Shown here one piece after another: positions 20,396 to 31,878 of a stretch of DNA of 64,000 nt; the stretch's first letter is position 1; each line of letters starts with the position of its first letter. A program made the translations under genes and the position numbers. The notes beneath the pieces are model-generated. The model was not told the DNA's origin. It made no database searches and saw nothing but the letters and a program-made list of their open reading frames with translations. Origin of the DNA: Stentor coeruleus (Eukaryota > Ciliophora > Heterotrichea > Heterotrichida > Stentoridae); contig MPUH01000176.1 in NCBI GenBank assembly GCA_001970955.1, positions 1-64,000 of the forward strand, written 5' to 3'.

Positions 20396-23300
20396 CTAAG
20401 TTTCTTTCATTTTTTTCAGCAAGCATTGTATCTCTTCCATCTGTTCTTGCATCTCTTTAGACTTTGCATTGAAATTATTTTCTATTCTCTGCAACTGAGT
20501 TCTTACTTTGTCACTCAAATCCTCTATGCAGTCTCTAGTATCAAGAACTTTCCCTTTCCAATTCAATACTGGATCATCAAGAGCATTAATACAAATATGT
20601 AAATAGCCTTCATTAGCATCAACTGAAGCAAATATTTTTTTAATGCACATTGACTCATAGATAACCATAGTCATTTCTTTGTAATTGTAGATATCAGCTT
20701 TGTATTGAAACTCATCAAAAGAGTCACTGAGAATCGAAATTATCATATTAAGCATCACAACAATATTAACTGTAATTGCTATAATAACTGTCAAACCTCT
20801 TACAGGATTTATACTTTCATCGGCATCAATAACCCCTGCAGTAAAAGCAAATGGTAAGACAAAGAACTGATTAAAACTAAAATCAAGTTTTTCTACTGAA
20901 ATACGTAATATTCCAAAAGCTATAACCGAGTATATAAAAATACACAAAAAGTTTGTTGTTTCTTTTATACTCACAACTAGAAGTCTTATATAATATCTTG
21001 TTCCTTCAAAAAATCTAAATGCACTAGCTCCTCTCACAAGATTAGTGCCCATAACAAACCATGTGCAAGCTTCAGGCATATCAGTTATGAAATAAAGTGA
21101 TATGAAATATGATAAAGTGCTCAAAACTCTAAAAAAATCTAAAACATTCCATTCATCCTTCTGATAAGACCCACTATCAGCTATAAGTTGAATTGCTTCA
21201 AAAAGCCAAAAGAGGATTGTTATCACTATTACAATACTATTTATAATCATATTTTGATTTGAAAATGTTACGATAGCCAAATATAGCAGTATAACATTTA
21301 TAAGCTGTAAAATCGATAATAAAAATATATAATATTTCATTTTCTCCCAATTGAATTTGATGATATATTGGATGAATTCTGTTCTATATATATCTTCATT
21401 AACATTTTGAATTAAAGAATTCAAAATCTCGAAGCTGTTGACTAATTAGGAATTACTATCTATTGGAATTCTACTAAATTTCAAAAGCACAGGAAGTTTA
21501 TTTCTATTCATTTCATTATTGATAATAGAATTTTGAGTATTTCCTTGACCAGGACTGTTTGTTTTATTTGGTATAACTTTGGCTTTAGAAAAATCATCTA
21601 TTGATACCGTCCAAGTGCTGAGTATACTTAAAGTTGGCAATTGTTCTCTTGGCTCTATTGATTGGATTTGATCACTATATGAATGCAAACATGAACTAAA
21701 AAAATCTTGAAGTTGACTGGAAGAGTTTCTAAGTAATAGGCAAAAATCTTTACGTACAGAGTGAAGTGATGCTATAAAAATATTGCTTTGAGGGTTTTCT
21801 GATAGAAAGTTTATGTATTTTAGAAGTTGATCTGTACATTGTTGGTTTTGGCGCTCTAATGAATATCTTAAAGGAGAAAATCCATAATTATCAGTTTGCA
21901 AATAAACAATTGGTTTTTCAAGAAGTTTTTCAAGAACCAGATGACAACCTTTATAAGCTGCTATATGTACACCAGTAAACCTACTTAGCCCAACTGCACA
22001 GTTTAAAGAATTCACTGAGATATTACTAAGCGTATTTTGCTTTAGCCAAGCGATTAAATTCCTATGGTTAAACATGTTTTGATATCCCGGCTCGAACAAT
22101 TGAGGGAAATTTGCTAAATAGTTTTCATTCTTACCTCGATATTCTTCAGTGGTACTTTCAGTAATTTCTCCAGTTTGTGGATTTATTAATACAATTCGAT
22201 TTGTATTAAGACTTTTAAGTATTAATATAGACTTATCATCAAATAAGCATGACCATTCTTGAGGGCTATAATTTCTTAAGTCAAAATTAGCTTTCCCTTT
22301 AAATAAATTTGGCACAAATGAATCCCCCTTCCTCATAACGGAGAATCTTTTACAAAGACTTACAAGACAATCATCAACTCGTGTTTTTTCATGATAAAGT
22401 TCTATGATATTTTTATAACCAACATTTTGATTAAAATCCCAAATTCGTACTGTTTTATCATCAGATCCACTTATGAATTTACTTCCATCATGTGTAAACA
22501 GAACGGAAACTACATTATCTGAATGACCATGAACTATAAACTCAAGTCTTTTTTCTACTATATTCCAGATGTGAATTGTCTTATCAAAAGCCCCACTCGC
22601 AAGATATTTTGAACACTCAGTAAAGTTAACAGTTGTAATTTTCCCAGTATGACCGTAAAAAATGAATTCTTTGCGGAAGTGGTTCAGGTTCCAGATTATA
22701 ATTTTTTGATCACTAGATCCACTTGCACCTATACCTGATCTACTGACTGCAAGGCTATTTACCCAATCAGTGTGCTCTTTAAATTTTATATGAATATTAA
22801 ATTTTGAAATATCCCACATAATTATACTTTTATCGTTTGACCCACTTAATAAAAATTTGCTATCATAAGTAAAAGCTAAGCACGTGACTACTTCTAAATG
22901 GCCACTGAGTTCTTTTTGAGTATTCTCTCTTATAAAATTAATTATAATATTATTTGACTGATTATAAGTAATTGCAAGCATAGTATCATCCCAACTGAAA
23001 GCAAGAGCATATATAGGGCTTCCAAAATTTTTTATTAGTTTATCACTGTTTGATGATGGAGGGTTGCTTAGATTTTTAATAAACACACTACCATCTCCTA
23101 ATCCATAAGCTAAGCTATCTTTCATTTCAAAAGTATTTGCAAAGCATATTGCTTTTACTGGCCTATTAAATTTAAAAGTTGCTGATTCGGTATTATCAGT
23201 ATCAGAAAATTTCTTTATATTTATAGTCATATCTTCGCTTGCTGTAGCTAGTATATCCTTTGTACTGTCTAAGCAGAGTGAGTTAATCTTTTTAGTGCAA

Positions 23301-24364
23301 CTTACTAAGATTTTTCTCTCTTTGCAATAAATAGTTTGTAAAATCATTTCATTGTAGTCTATACCTAAAAGATACTTTCCATCAGGACTGAAAATAACCA
23401 TGTCTATGCTCTCTGAGTGGTCTTCGATTATAGCTTCAATGCCACTATCTTCAACATTCCATATTGTAATTTGACTTTTTATTATAGATCCTGTGGCTAA
23501 GTATTTTCCTTTAGGGCAAAATGATACATTTGAAAACTGATTTTCATAATCGTTAAAAGAGAATTGCAATTTGATTTTATCTAAATTCCAAATTTTAATC
23601 TCATATTCTGAACTACTTGCAAGTAGATTTCCCATTTCATTATTGGCTATAGAGAAACTTTTTATCTCATTTTCATGTCCATTTAATTGATATAGCATTT
23701 TTTTATGTTCAATATTCCATACAACAATTTTTGCTTCTGTTGTGCCAATAATAATATTAGCTTCATCAATACTAAAAATCACAGCACAAATATCTGAAGT
23801 ATCTTCAACTATAATTTTTTGTGTGAAATCTTTTATATTCCAAACTTTTGCTGTCATATCAGATGATCCTGTAGCTAAATAAGTATCCTTAGAACTTATA
23901 GCCAAACATTTTATTCCTGATTCATGTGCTTCAATTTCTTGGTTCGGATGATTATTTTTAACAGCATCATTCCAGAATTTAAGTTTCCCGTCATCAGATG
24001 CACTTGCAAGACAATATTTTTTATGTCCAAATGCTAATGTAGTCACTTCATTATCATGTTTAGTTAATTCAATAGACTCGCCATTTGAAAATTTTCTAAG
24101 AACTATTGAATTTTCTGAACAGTTCAAAGCTAAATATTCGCTATCAAAACTGAAAGAAGCAATGGATTTGGAGTAATTGATATCATCTTTTGATAGTTTG
24201 ATTATTCTTTTAGTGTTGATTGCATTAATGTCTTTCATTAGCTGAAAAGTTCTTAGAACGGATTTCATGTCGCTAAGGAAATCTTGCTGGAAATCAACTT
24301 GGCGGTTGGTGTTGTTCGTGATACTATCTTCCAGTAAGGCTTGATACATTGGCTGCTCTGACAT
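20396..24364 (-). CDS. WD40-ankyrin-six-transmembrane ion channel fusion (copy A, one 15-base intron)
   Basis: This membrane protein is about 1317 residues. Residues about 40-645 are many WD40 repeats (for example SGSNDKSIIMWDIS, SGSDDKTVRIWDF). A ~90-residue insert follows, then ankyrin-like repeats (FTGVHIAAYKGCHLVLEKLL). Next is a six-helix cation-channel domain with an EWNVLD motif before helix 3. Its pore segment is near FNQFFVLPFAFTAG, and helix 6 ends NMIISILSDSFDEF as in TRP/polycystin channels. A C-terminal coiled coil closes it. The channel half is joined through the intron at 21442-21456, which removes a TAA. The frame extends 24 codons further with only a TTG start, so the Met at 24362-24364 is preferred; it matches copy B's start. 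The ion is unknown. Confidence 0.9.
21442..21456 (-). other. 15-base intron in channel gene A
   Basis: GTAATTCCTAATTAG on the minus strand, phase 1. It contains the apparent stop TAA. Splicing joins the ankyrin and channel parts in one frame, exactly where copy B has a matching intron. Confidence 0.9.
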
Positions 24365-25416
24365 ATTAGATATATAGCGGAATGGATAGATTTTCTTGAT
24401 GGAAAATGAAACTAGATCATTGTAGATCTCTTTCAAGTTGTTCTTAAGCTATTAAATATTTCTTTAGAGAGTGTAATTTTCAATGTTAACAAATCACAAG
24501 ATTATTAACTTATCCCAGATCTATTAAAAATATTCACGAAAAATCGAAGAATTATTGGCAAAACTGAGGTAATTCTAATGGTCTTTGTGCGATTTACTTG
24601 AAAGTTTCATAGGATTTTGCACAGAGATTGTTTAAAACCTTAGAATTGCGTGATTTAGGAAATTGTATGAGGGAAATATAGACATTTTATACTTAATTCT
24701 CCTAATATAAATAGTTTTTAACAGAGGCTTAAGTAATTGTATATGGCATGACAAATGCATAATTTAAACTAGTCAAATAAATTTGATTTCTTTCGATTAT
24801 ATTGTTTGTGTATCCCTCAATACCTTTGCTATTGACCCATTTAAATAGCCTGTGATAAACTTTTCTGTAAAAATAACTTTATAGACCATGACTTCAAAAC
24901 TTTTTTCCCGATCATGAGTGATTCTTATTTAAACCAAAGGAGTGGATAAAAGGATTTCTTATAGCTTCTCAAATGATATATCGCACTTGAGTTTTATTAA
25001 GGATTTGATGATTAGATATGATAAGAAAAGGATTTTAGGGTCAAGAGAAATGATTTTATTAGATTATAAGACTTATAGTTTAGAATAGATTATTACTTAA
25101 ATTATATAAAGTATATTTTTTAAAGAATTTTACAACTTTTAAAAATGTTAGTTTTTTGTATGTATCATTTCTAAAGATTTGTGAAACTTTTATTGTTATT
25201 AATTTATATTCTAACTTATAAAAACAATTTATGATATGTAATACTGTTGAATCTTATATTTGTTTGATTTTATATATTTCTAAACATAAGGGTAGTTCAT
25301 TTGTGATTCAATAGTTATTAATTTGTTTATTAAAATTATCTAAAATTTTCAAATGTAAAAATTAATAGAGTCAATAAAATATTTTTTATTTCAACTAATC
25401 CTAAACTTAAACTTAT
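24365..25416. other. 1 kb intergenic region
   Basis: AT-rich; no coding stretch, repeat or RNA gene recognised. Confidence 0.55.
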
Positions 25417-26361
25417 CTAATTCCTACCTTTGAATGTTTTCATCGGTTCATATGCTCTTGAACCCTTAAGATATCTGTCAAAGTTATCTACACTTAAAAG
25501 AGCCCTTAAGACGTAAATATAATTAAGCGAATTTGGAATAGTCACAACTTTTTCATCAAATTTTATTGCCTCTAGTATTCTTCTAGCCACAAAGTCTTCT
25601 TTAAGCATAGGAATAGCTGTCTTAACTCCATCAAACATACCAGTATTAACATAAAAAGGATTAATACATGTGGTTTTTACATTTGACCCTTGAGCATTAA
25701 GTTCATTCCTTAAAGATTCATCAAGACCAACAGCTGCAAATTTCGAAGCTGAATAATCAGTAAGGCGATTAAGTCCAACAATTCCTGCAAGTGATGCTAT
25801 TGTGACAATATGCCCTTTGTCATTTTCAATCATCTTTGGTAAGAATTCTTTTATGGTATAAAAATGTGAAATTACATTAACCTTAAATGTTCTTTCAACA
25901 CTTTCAATAGGAATCTCAGTAATAGCTTTACCACTAACAATCCCAGCATTATTAATAAGTATAGTCGGGTCTCCGAAATGATTTCTCACTCTATTCGAAG
26001 CAATTTTTACTGACTCTAAAGATGTTACATCACATTCTATTGCAATTGCTTGAAAACCATCAGCCGTCAAACTATCAGCTACCTTTTCAGCCATATCTTT
26101 GTTTATATCAACTATAACAACTTTAGCTCCTTCTTTAGCTAATAAATAAGCTAGTTGTTTACCAATTCCACTTGCAGCACCTGTGATAAACACAATTTCG
26201 TTGTTAAGGTTTTTGGGTTTTTTGGTTGAAGATTTCATAAACTTGTATAGAAAATAAGCTGAAAACGAACCGACTACAATTTTTTGGTTGCGGGATAAGT
26301 TTGAGAATTTTTTCGAAGCTGAATTGAAGAAGTTTGATACCTTGGACTTAATGGAATCCAT
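25417..26361 (-). CDS. Membrane-anchored short-chain dehydrogenase, SDR16C-like
   Basis: This 314-residue dehydrogenase resembles the retinol dehydrogenase 10 / 17-beta-HSD11 group, ER or lipid-droplet enzymes that oxidise or reduce sterols, retinoids or related lipids. A basic amphipathic N-terminus is followed by a hydrophobic span at about 28-42 that probably anchors it. The Rossmann motif TGAASGIG is at 60-67, NNAG at 137-140, the catalytic Ser190 in TIASLAG, and YSASK at 203-207. INPFYVNTGMF follows, as in the SDR16C group. All catalytic residues are present. The ATG is at 26359-26361. It is not close to the SDR pair at the window start. Substrate is unknown. Confidence 0.9.
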   Translation of the reverse strand: MDSIKSKVSNFFNSASKKFSNLSRNQKIVVGSFSAYFLYKFMKSSTKKPKNLNNEIVFITGAASGIGKQLAYLLAKEGAKVVIVDINKDMAEKVADSLTADGFQAIAIECDVTSLESVKIASNRVRNHFGDPTILINNAGIVSGKAITEIPIESVERTFKVNVISHFYTIKEFLPKMIENDKGHIVTIASLAGIVGLNRLTDYSASKFAAVGLDESLRNELNAQGSNVKTTCINPFYVNTGMFDGVKTAIPMLKEDFVARRILEAIKFDEKVVTIPNSLNYIYVLRALLSVDNFDRYLKGSRAYEPMKTFKGRN

Positions 26362-27321
26362 TTTTTTTGTAATCGTTAGACCATGAAAATGTTGAATAAT
26401 TTTCGATGAAAATATTTTTTCTGAATATGGTTAATACTAGAATATTTTACCAGATGACTACATGCCTATAACTGATTCGGTGATTAAAAAATTTTGTGAT
26501 TATGATATTATTGGATAAGGCATATTAAATATTTGATACTAAATTAATTATTTAACATAATGATGCTTTGTTGATAGCAGCAGTAAAAGTTATTGTAAAC
26601 TTAATCTTAAACCCAACATAATTAGTAATCATATCACTTTGATTAAAAATATTATGTTTATTGATATATAAGTAATATAAGAAATGCTGATGGGATATGC
26701 TCTTAAATTAGAAATCCGCACAATTTTCATCTAAAAAAAAGTGCAGCATTCAAAAACACGCTTGAATCTTAATGATTAAACTTCATGTTACAAATAAGAT
26801 CCCGTCTTTAAAAGTTTCATATTAGATGAAATACTTACTTATTAGATTTAAAGTTTATTCAAAAACTAAAAATGTAAAATCCACTCATATTATTTGATTA
26901 AACAAGATATTCATAGCTAGCGTATTTTAAGGGAATCAGGACTATCCTTAAAGGATTTAATATTATCTTAGGACAATGCTTAATAAAAAAAGTTTAAAAT
27001 AATCCTTTATCTTTATCATTTTCCAAAAAATAATAGCATTCGCCTAATTTGTTAAAATTTAGATACAAATTTTGGATAATTATTTCTATAATAATTACCC
27101 TTTGCTTATCTTTCCTTTTTTACTTATACTTTGATATTTTAACCATATAAATATTCATAATTATGGAAAACACTTATCATCTCAAACTAAAGCTATATTT
27201 TATTTAAATAATTAAGATTAAAATCTATCTCTTAATACAATATATTTTTTCCAAATAATGCATGAGATAATATTAAAGCTATTATCAAACTAATTTTTGT
27301 AAGTTCTTAATGAAATATATA
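26362..27321. other. 1 kb intergenic region
   Basis: Very AT-rich; I see no gene, repeat or structured RNA. Confidence 0.55.
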
Positions 27322-28644
27322 TTAAAGATTTTCTACTATCATGTATGAAATTGGGAATCTCAAATTTCCTCCATCTTGAAAATTTTGATCCATTGCCAAT
27401 GCTAAAGTAGTTCTTTCAGGTATTGGACATACTGATCTTGCAATTGGGCAACCAGCATCAGTTAATGTAAAAATGAAGTGATCTTCAGCTTCATATGCTA
27501 CTTTAATTTTCACTATAGACTGAGGATTAACAATAATAGTCTGAGTTACATCAATAATTTTAGTAACCCTACCTGACTCCCAATTGATTTCCATGTTTTC
27601 AATTTCAAAAATTTCTTCATCGCATGAAACACTTAATTTTATTAAATAAACATATCCATTTGGATTTTCAGGCAACCCAAATCCAAGGCCATTAAGAACC
27701 CAACAATTTTCTGTCATATTTTTAGCATTTAAAACCACGGTCATATTAGTATATTCCATAACTGAAGCTGCATTAAACAACCTTATCAATTGAGCCTGAG
27801 ACATAATTTCAGCTATTCTCTGCTCTTCTTCATTAATATTAAAGATCAAAGTACTCATATTAATAAGCGCATTAAACTCTGCTAATATATTTTGAAGAAG
27901 ATCTCCAAGAGCTTTATTTTTTGGATTACCTTCATTTTTTACATATTTATTTTTTAGTTTTCCTAACGCAACAGTTTCTATTGATTTTTCTTTATTCCTA
28001 TCAGACTCAACCAAGACAATATTATTTATAATATTTTCCTCTGTTTTTTTATATATGATTTTCAAGTTTTCAATATTTTTTTTAGTATCTTCAAGTTCAT
28101 CTTCAGATATTTCTATAAGGCTTTCTATACCATAATTAGAATTTTCAGTAACTTTTTCTAGTATTTTTTTGTATTTATGCAACTTTTCAGAACAATCTTC
28201 TATCAGCCAAATAATCTCATCTTCTACATTTCTACAATTAAAATTTTCTATCAAGTAAAAGTTTTTCTTCGCTTTGATTTTCAAATCCTCAATCAAATTC
28301 CTTGCTAAATCTCCTAAATCTTCAAATTTTCCTTTGGTAAGTGTGCATTTTAGATGTGAAACCTGACAAATTTCACATAGGAATTTGCTATGTGTAATAC
28401 AAGCTTCTTTATAAAGTCTATTATGAATTTGACAAATTAAGCTAGAATCTGTTATGAGACTATCGTATAAAGTCAATGATGAAAAATCAACTCGAAGGTT
28501 GTCGAATGGACATGCTGTAAAATGTTGATTGTATTGGCAGAACTCAATACATTGTTTGCATAAAATATGCTCACAACTTAAAGCTAATGGAATACGATTT
28601 GGTGATGTGTAAGGCTCTAGACAGTATGGGCATAAACAACTCAT
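27322..28644 (-). CDS. RING/B-box-like/coiled-coil protein (TRIM-like)
   Basis: This 440-residue protein has a RING finger at about residues 4-46 (CPYC, CEHILCKQC, CPFD), a probable ubiquitin-ligase module. A B-box-like zinc cluster follows at 70-105 (CQIHNRLYKEACITHSKFLCEICQVSHLKC pattern, Cys and His spacing). Coiled coil runs over about 110-260. A C-terminal beta-rich domain of about 150 residues follows (WVLNGLGFGLPENPNGYVYL and VTKIIDVTQTIIV). That domain is shared with the gene at 36163-37432 and has a PHR-like feel, which is inference. The overall order is like TRIM E3 ligases. The ATG is at 28642-28644. It is the intact member of a local family that also has a disrupted copy and two relics nearby. 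Confidence 0.85.
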   Translation of the reverse strand: MSCLCPYCLEPYTSPNRIPLALSCEHILCKQCIEFCQYNQHFTACPFDNLRVDFSSLTLYDSLITDSSLICQIHNRLYKEACITHSKFLCEICQVSHLKCTLTKGKFEDLGDLARNLIEDLKIKAKKNFYLIENFNCRNVEDEIIWLIEDCSEKLHKYKKILEKVTENSNYGIESLIEISEDELEDTKKNIENLKIIYKKTEENIINNIVLVESDRNKEKSIETVALGKLKNKYVKNEGNPKNKALGDLLQNILAEFNALINMSTLIFNINEEEQRIAEIMSQAQLIRLFNAASVMEYTNMTVVLNAKNMTENCWVLNGLGFGLPENPNGYVYLIKLSVSCDEEIFEIENMEINWESGRVTKIIDVTQTIIVNPQSIVKIKVAYEAEDHFIFTLTDAGCPIARSVCPIPERTTLALAMDQNFQDGGNLRFPISYMIVENL

Positions 28645-28714
28645 TTTATATTATTATAAGTATATAACCAAATAAACACAAAAAATAATAAATTTCTTAT
28701 CTAATCATCTTTAA

Positions 28715-30283
28715 CTAATTATCATCTAAAGTTTTTTTGATAGCTTCAGGCATTTTCCAAACATAATACTTATAATCACTACCAATCACTAACATAAACT
28801 TGCTTTCTTTAACTATTGATATATTATCCACACTTTGACAATACCCTAAATTAACTAATTCAGCTTTTTTATCGATGCTCCACATTTTCAAAACACCTTC
28901 ATTTCCATAAGTAAAAATATTCTTATAATCAGGTGTAGCTCTAATAACTCTAATATCGCCCATATGATAAAAATAATTAACTTTCTTTTCATATGTATTT
29001 GCATCCCATATAATAATATCACCATCATCTGAACATGAAATTATAGATTGACTATTAGGAAACATTTGTGCAGATTTCACTCTTCCTGTATGGCTTGATA
29101 ATGAACATATTTTGGTTTGAGATGGGATGTTCCAAAGTTGTACAGTTTTATTTGAGCAACCAGCTATTATTGAGTTTTGATCATTAGTAATAGTAACACT
29201 ACATACTGATGATTCTGTATCAAATGCCATCAAGAGTCTTCTTTCTTTAAAGCTATAAACATTAATATTATGATCATAACTACCTGTAACTATAACACTC
29301 TCATCAGCAGATAAAGCTACTGATCTTATCCAACCACTATGTGAGTCTAATACAAATTCAATACTTTTAACCAAAGTATTATAGACATATACTTTGTAAT
29401 CTTTACAAGCTGATACTATAAAATTATAATTTTTTGTGACAGATAAATATAAAATCCCAGATTCATATTGAATTATAGTTGGATCTGAAAAAGTATGAAT
29501 ATCCCATATTCTTACTGTGGAATCATCGCTTCCTGATATAACTTTTTCATCTTTAACAAAACAAACAACATTAACCTCATCAGTATGTCCTTCTAAGCAA
29601 TAAAGCTGAGATTTTGTTTTCAAATGCCAAATACGAACTGTTGTATCAGCTGAAGCAGAAGCAATAAATTCTCCTGAATCAGACCCACATACATTCCACA
29701 CAACACTTTTATGACCTCTAAGTATAGCTTCTAATTTATTTAATGAATAATCCCAAATTCTAATAGTCGAATCATCAGAACAAGAAACTATATAATTAGT
29801 TTTTGGGATAAAAGCTACATGATTTACACATGAAGTATGCCCACCTAATAGAATATTGTATTGATTTTCAAGAACTTCTATAAGTTTTGTTGAAGATTCA
29901 GCTTTAAGAATGTTGACTACTTCTTCATCTATTGTAAAAGTTTGTTTAATATTCTGGGTGAAATAATCAGATATAGTTTTTGTTAAGGATTGAAAAGGAA
30001 TGCTTAGAGAAAAATGAGCATTTGCAGCATTGAGTGTTTTCTCATTATAATTAGTTGATGATAAGAGATTTTTGTAATGAGTTTCACGTTTTTTTAAAGA
30101 GGCCAGGAATGATTGGGAAAGAGTGATGATGTAGTATTGAAGGAAAGAGGTTTGATCTTGAATTGTGCTTTGCAGTTTGGCTAGGTCAGAAATCCGCTGA
30201 TTTAATTTAGAAGTGATTTGAGGATCTTTAACTAGGAAATCATCCTCGAAAACTTCACCATAATAGTTGCCAAAATCATCCAT
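28715..30283 (-). CDS. WD40-repeat protein with helical N-terminus
   Basis: This 522-residue protein has a helical N-terminal region to about residue 145. Some eight or nine WD40 repeats then probably form one propeller plus extra blades (SCSDDSTIRIWDYS, SASADTTVRIWHL, SGSDDSTVRIWDIH, GCSNKTVQLWNIP, SCSDDGDIIIWDAN). There is no LisH, F-box or channel domain. WD40 propellers are protein-binding platforms; no specific partner can be told. The repeats resemble those in the two channel genes in general style only. The ATG at 30281-30283 gives a full frame. The gene ends only 70 bases from the start of the RING gene on the same strand. Confidence 0.88.
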   Translation of the reverse strand: MDDFGNYYGEVFEDDFLVKDPQITSKLNQRISDLAKLQSTIQDQTSFLQYYIITLSQSFLASLKKRETHYKNLLSSTNYNEKTLNAANAHFSLSIPFQSLTKTISDYFTQNIKQTFTIDEEVVNILKAESSTKLIEVLENQYNILLGGHTSCVNHVAFIPKTNYIVSCSDDSTIRIWDYSLNKLEAILRGHKSVVWNVCGSDSGEFIASASADTTVRIWHLKTKSQLYCLEGHTDEVNVVCFVKDEKVISGSDDSTVRIWDIHTFSDPTIIQYESGILYLSVTKNYNFIVSACKDYKVYVYNTLVKSIEFVLDSHSGWIRSVALSADESVIVTGSYDHNINVYSFKERRLLMAFDTESSVCSVTITNDQNSIIAGCSNKTVQLWNIPSQTKICSLSSHTGRVKSAQMFPNSQSIISCSDDGDIIIWDANTYEKKVNYFYHMGDIRVIRATPDYKNIFTYGNEGVLKMWSIDKKAELVNLGYCQSVDNISIVKESKFMLVIGSDYKYYVWKMPEAIKKTLDDN

Positions 30284-30436
30284 TTATAGCTCTTATCAAA
30301 CTAAAAATAAGTGTTTTTTATTCAAGCATATTTATTCTATTTCAGATTATGAAGAAAATATTCAAAGCAAAATAAAAGTGAGATGATGCAATTTAGATAT
30401 TTTACAAGTAGTTTGCTCATATGAAATTTTACTCAG

Positions 30437-30548
30437 AATTAATTAAATATCGAAATTTCTTTGCTTAAGAATAAAATTTTTGTAATATTTTAAATTAATT
30501 AAATATCGAAATTTCTTTGCTTAAGAATAAAATTTTTGTAATATTTTA
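30437..30548. repeat. 56-base direct tandem duplication
   Basis: Two adjacent copies, at 30437-30492 and 30493-30548, look essentially identical and contain no N. They lie in the AT-rich spacer upstream of the WD40 gene. Confidence 0.85.
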
Positions 30549-31559
30549 ATTATATCTACATCCATAAAGTTTTTATCAACACTTCTAAAAAAACTTCATA
30601 AATCTTAAACAACTTAAACCTATAATATTTCAATTTGATTATTCCCTTATCAAAAATTATTATTAATATTCCCATGATTTCTTATTAAAATTTACAGATT
30701 TTATTATATGTAATAATTCAGTCTAATATAAATATTATAGAAACATTTTCATTATCTTAAAAATCTCTTTGAGAGTTGCTTGCATCTATGTCTTCTTCAG
30801 AACTCCATAAAACTAACCAAAACCCTAGACAACAAAGAAATACTGCTTGCTTAAGATATCTAATGTGAAAAATAATCAAAATTTATTCAATATACTTTGA
30901 AAATATAGATAATAAATTCTAGCAAGTTAGAATCTGTATGCCAATCAGTCTTAAAGGCTTTGTTTTTATACATAAAATGAGTATAAAATATGAAGAAACA
31001 ACATTTCAATATTCAAATAAATCTAATGAATATATGTAAGGAAATATTATTCAATTAGTAACTTTTCTCAAGCCTATGATAGCCAATAAAATTATAAGAA
31101 TTGTTCTTATATTGAATTACTCGAATAAAATATCATTTATTTTTTGAACAGGTTGGGAACAATAATTTTAGATACTGATAAAAAATGTTTTATGATAAGT
31201 TTCCAATTCTATATGCTTGATTTTTTATATAGAAAAGAATCATAAATGTTTCCTATATTTAGTTGTGGACTACTAAAAAATATAGAGTGATATTATTAGT
31301 TTATAGACATATTTGATGATAAGCTATTTATAAATTTAGTATAAACTTTGTTTAGATTCTTGATTCATAGAATATGTTTCATAAAGTTTATGGAATCAAA
31401 TTATTTAAGATACAATATAAGAAATATAATACCTTTTTGTTTTTCTCTAAGGAAATTAAGATTATCATATTAAAACATAAAACTAACTATTCACTGCACA
31501 CTAAATAAACTATTATTCTAAATTAGCTCTACAATATGATATTGATATATTCCATATAG
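30549..31559. other. Intergenic region upstream of WD40 gene
   Basis: About 1 kb of AT-rich sequence. No convincing gene, though some of it may be worn paralogous sequence. Confidence 0.45.
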
Positions 31560-31795
31560 ATAAAATAAATAAAATCTAGAGTTATACATGAACAACTCTA
31601 TTGTAATTTTGCTATTTGGTTTCCATAAAATTTATTGATTNTAGAGTTATACATGAACAACTCTATTGTAATTTTGCTATTTGGTTTCCATAAAATTTAT
31701 TGATTAAGACAAATGATTTTTATAATTCATTCTAGTTGATAATCTATAATTAAGTTTCAGAGTACTGTTATCTAGTATAATTGCATATTCTTTTT
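31560..31795 (-). pseudogene. Relic of the C-terminal part of the RING/B-box-like family
   Basis: On the minus strand this matches, with many differences, the part of the 36163-37432 gene at about 36270-36450. Shared stretches are the segments around the TTTGCTATTTGGTTTCCATA and ATCTAGTATAATTGC sequences. No usable open frame remains. It is interrupted by an N at 31641 with a perfect 64-base duplicate on each side (31577-31640 and 31642-31705), likely an assembly join. It lies about 80 bases beyond the end of the first DUF4246 gene. Confidence 0.6.
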
Positions 31796-31878
31796 ATTAC
31801 TAAAATGTCGAAGTTTTGGTAAAATCTTTCAAGTAAATACGCTTATATAGAGTAAGAGAATGAAATTAATAAATCTAA

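Noticed and set aside
24365-24436. Upstream extension of channel gene A
   Set aside because: Begins at TTG; the Met at 24362-24364 matches the start of copy B.
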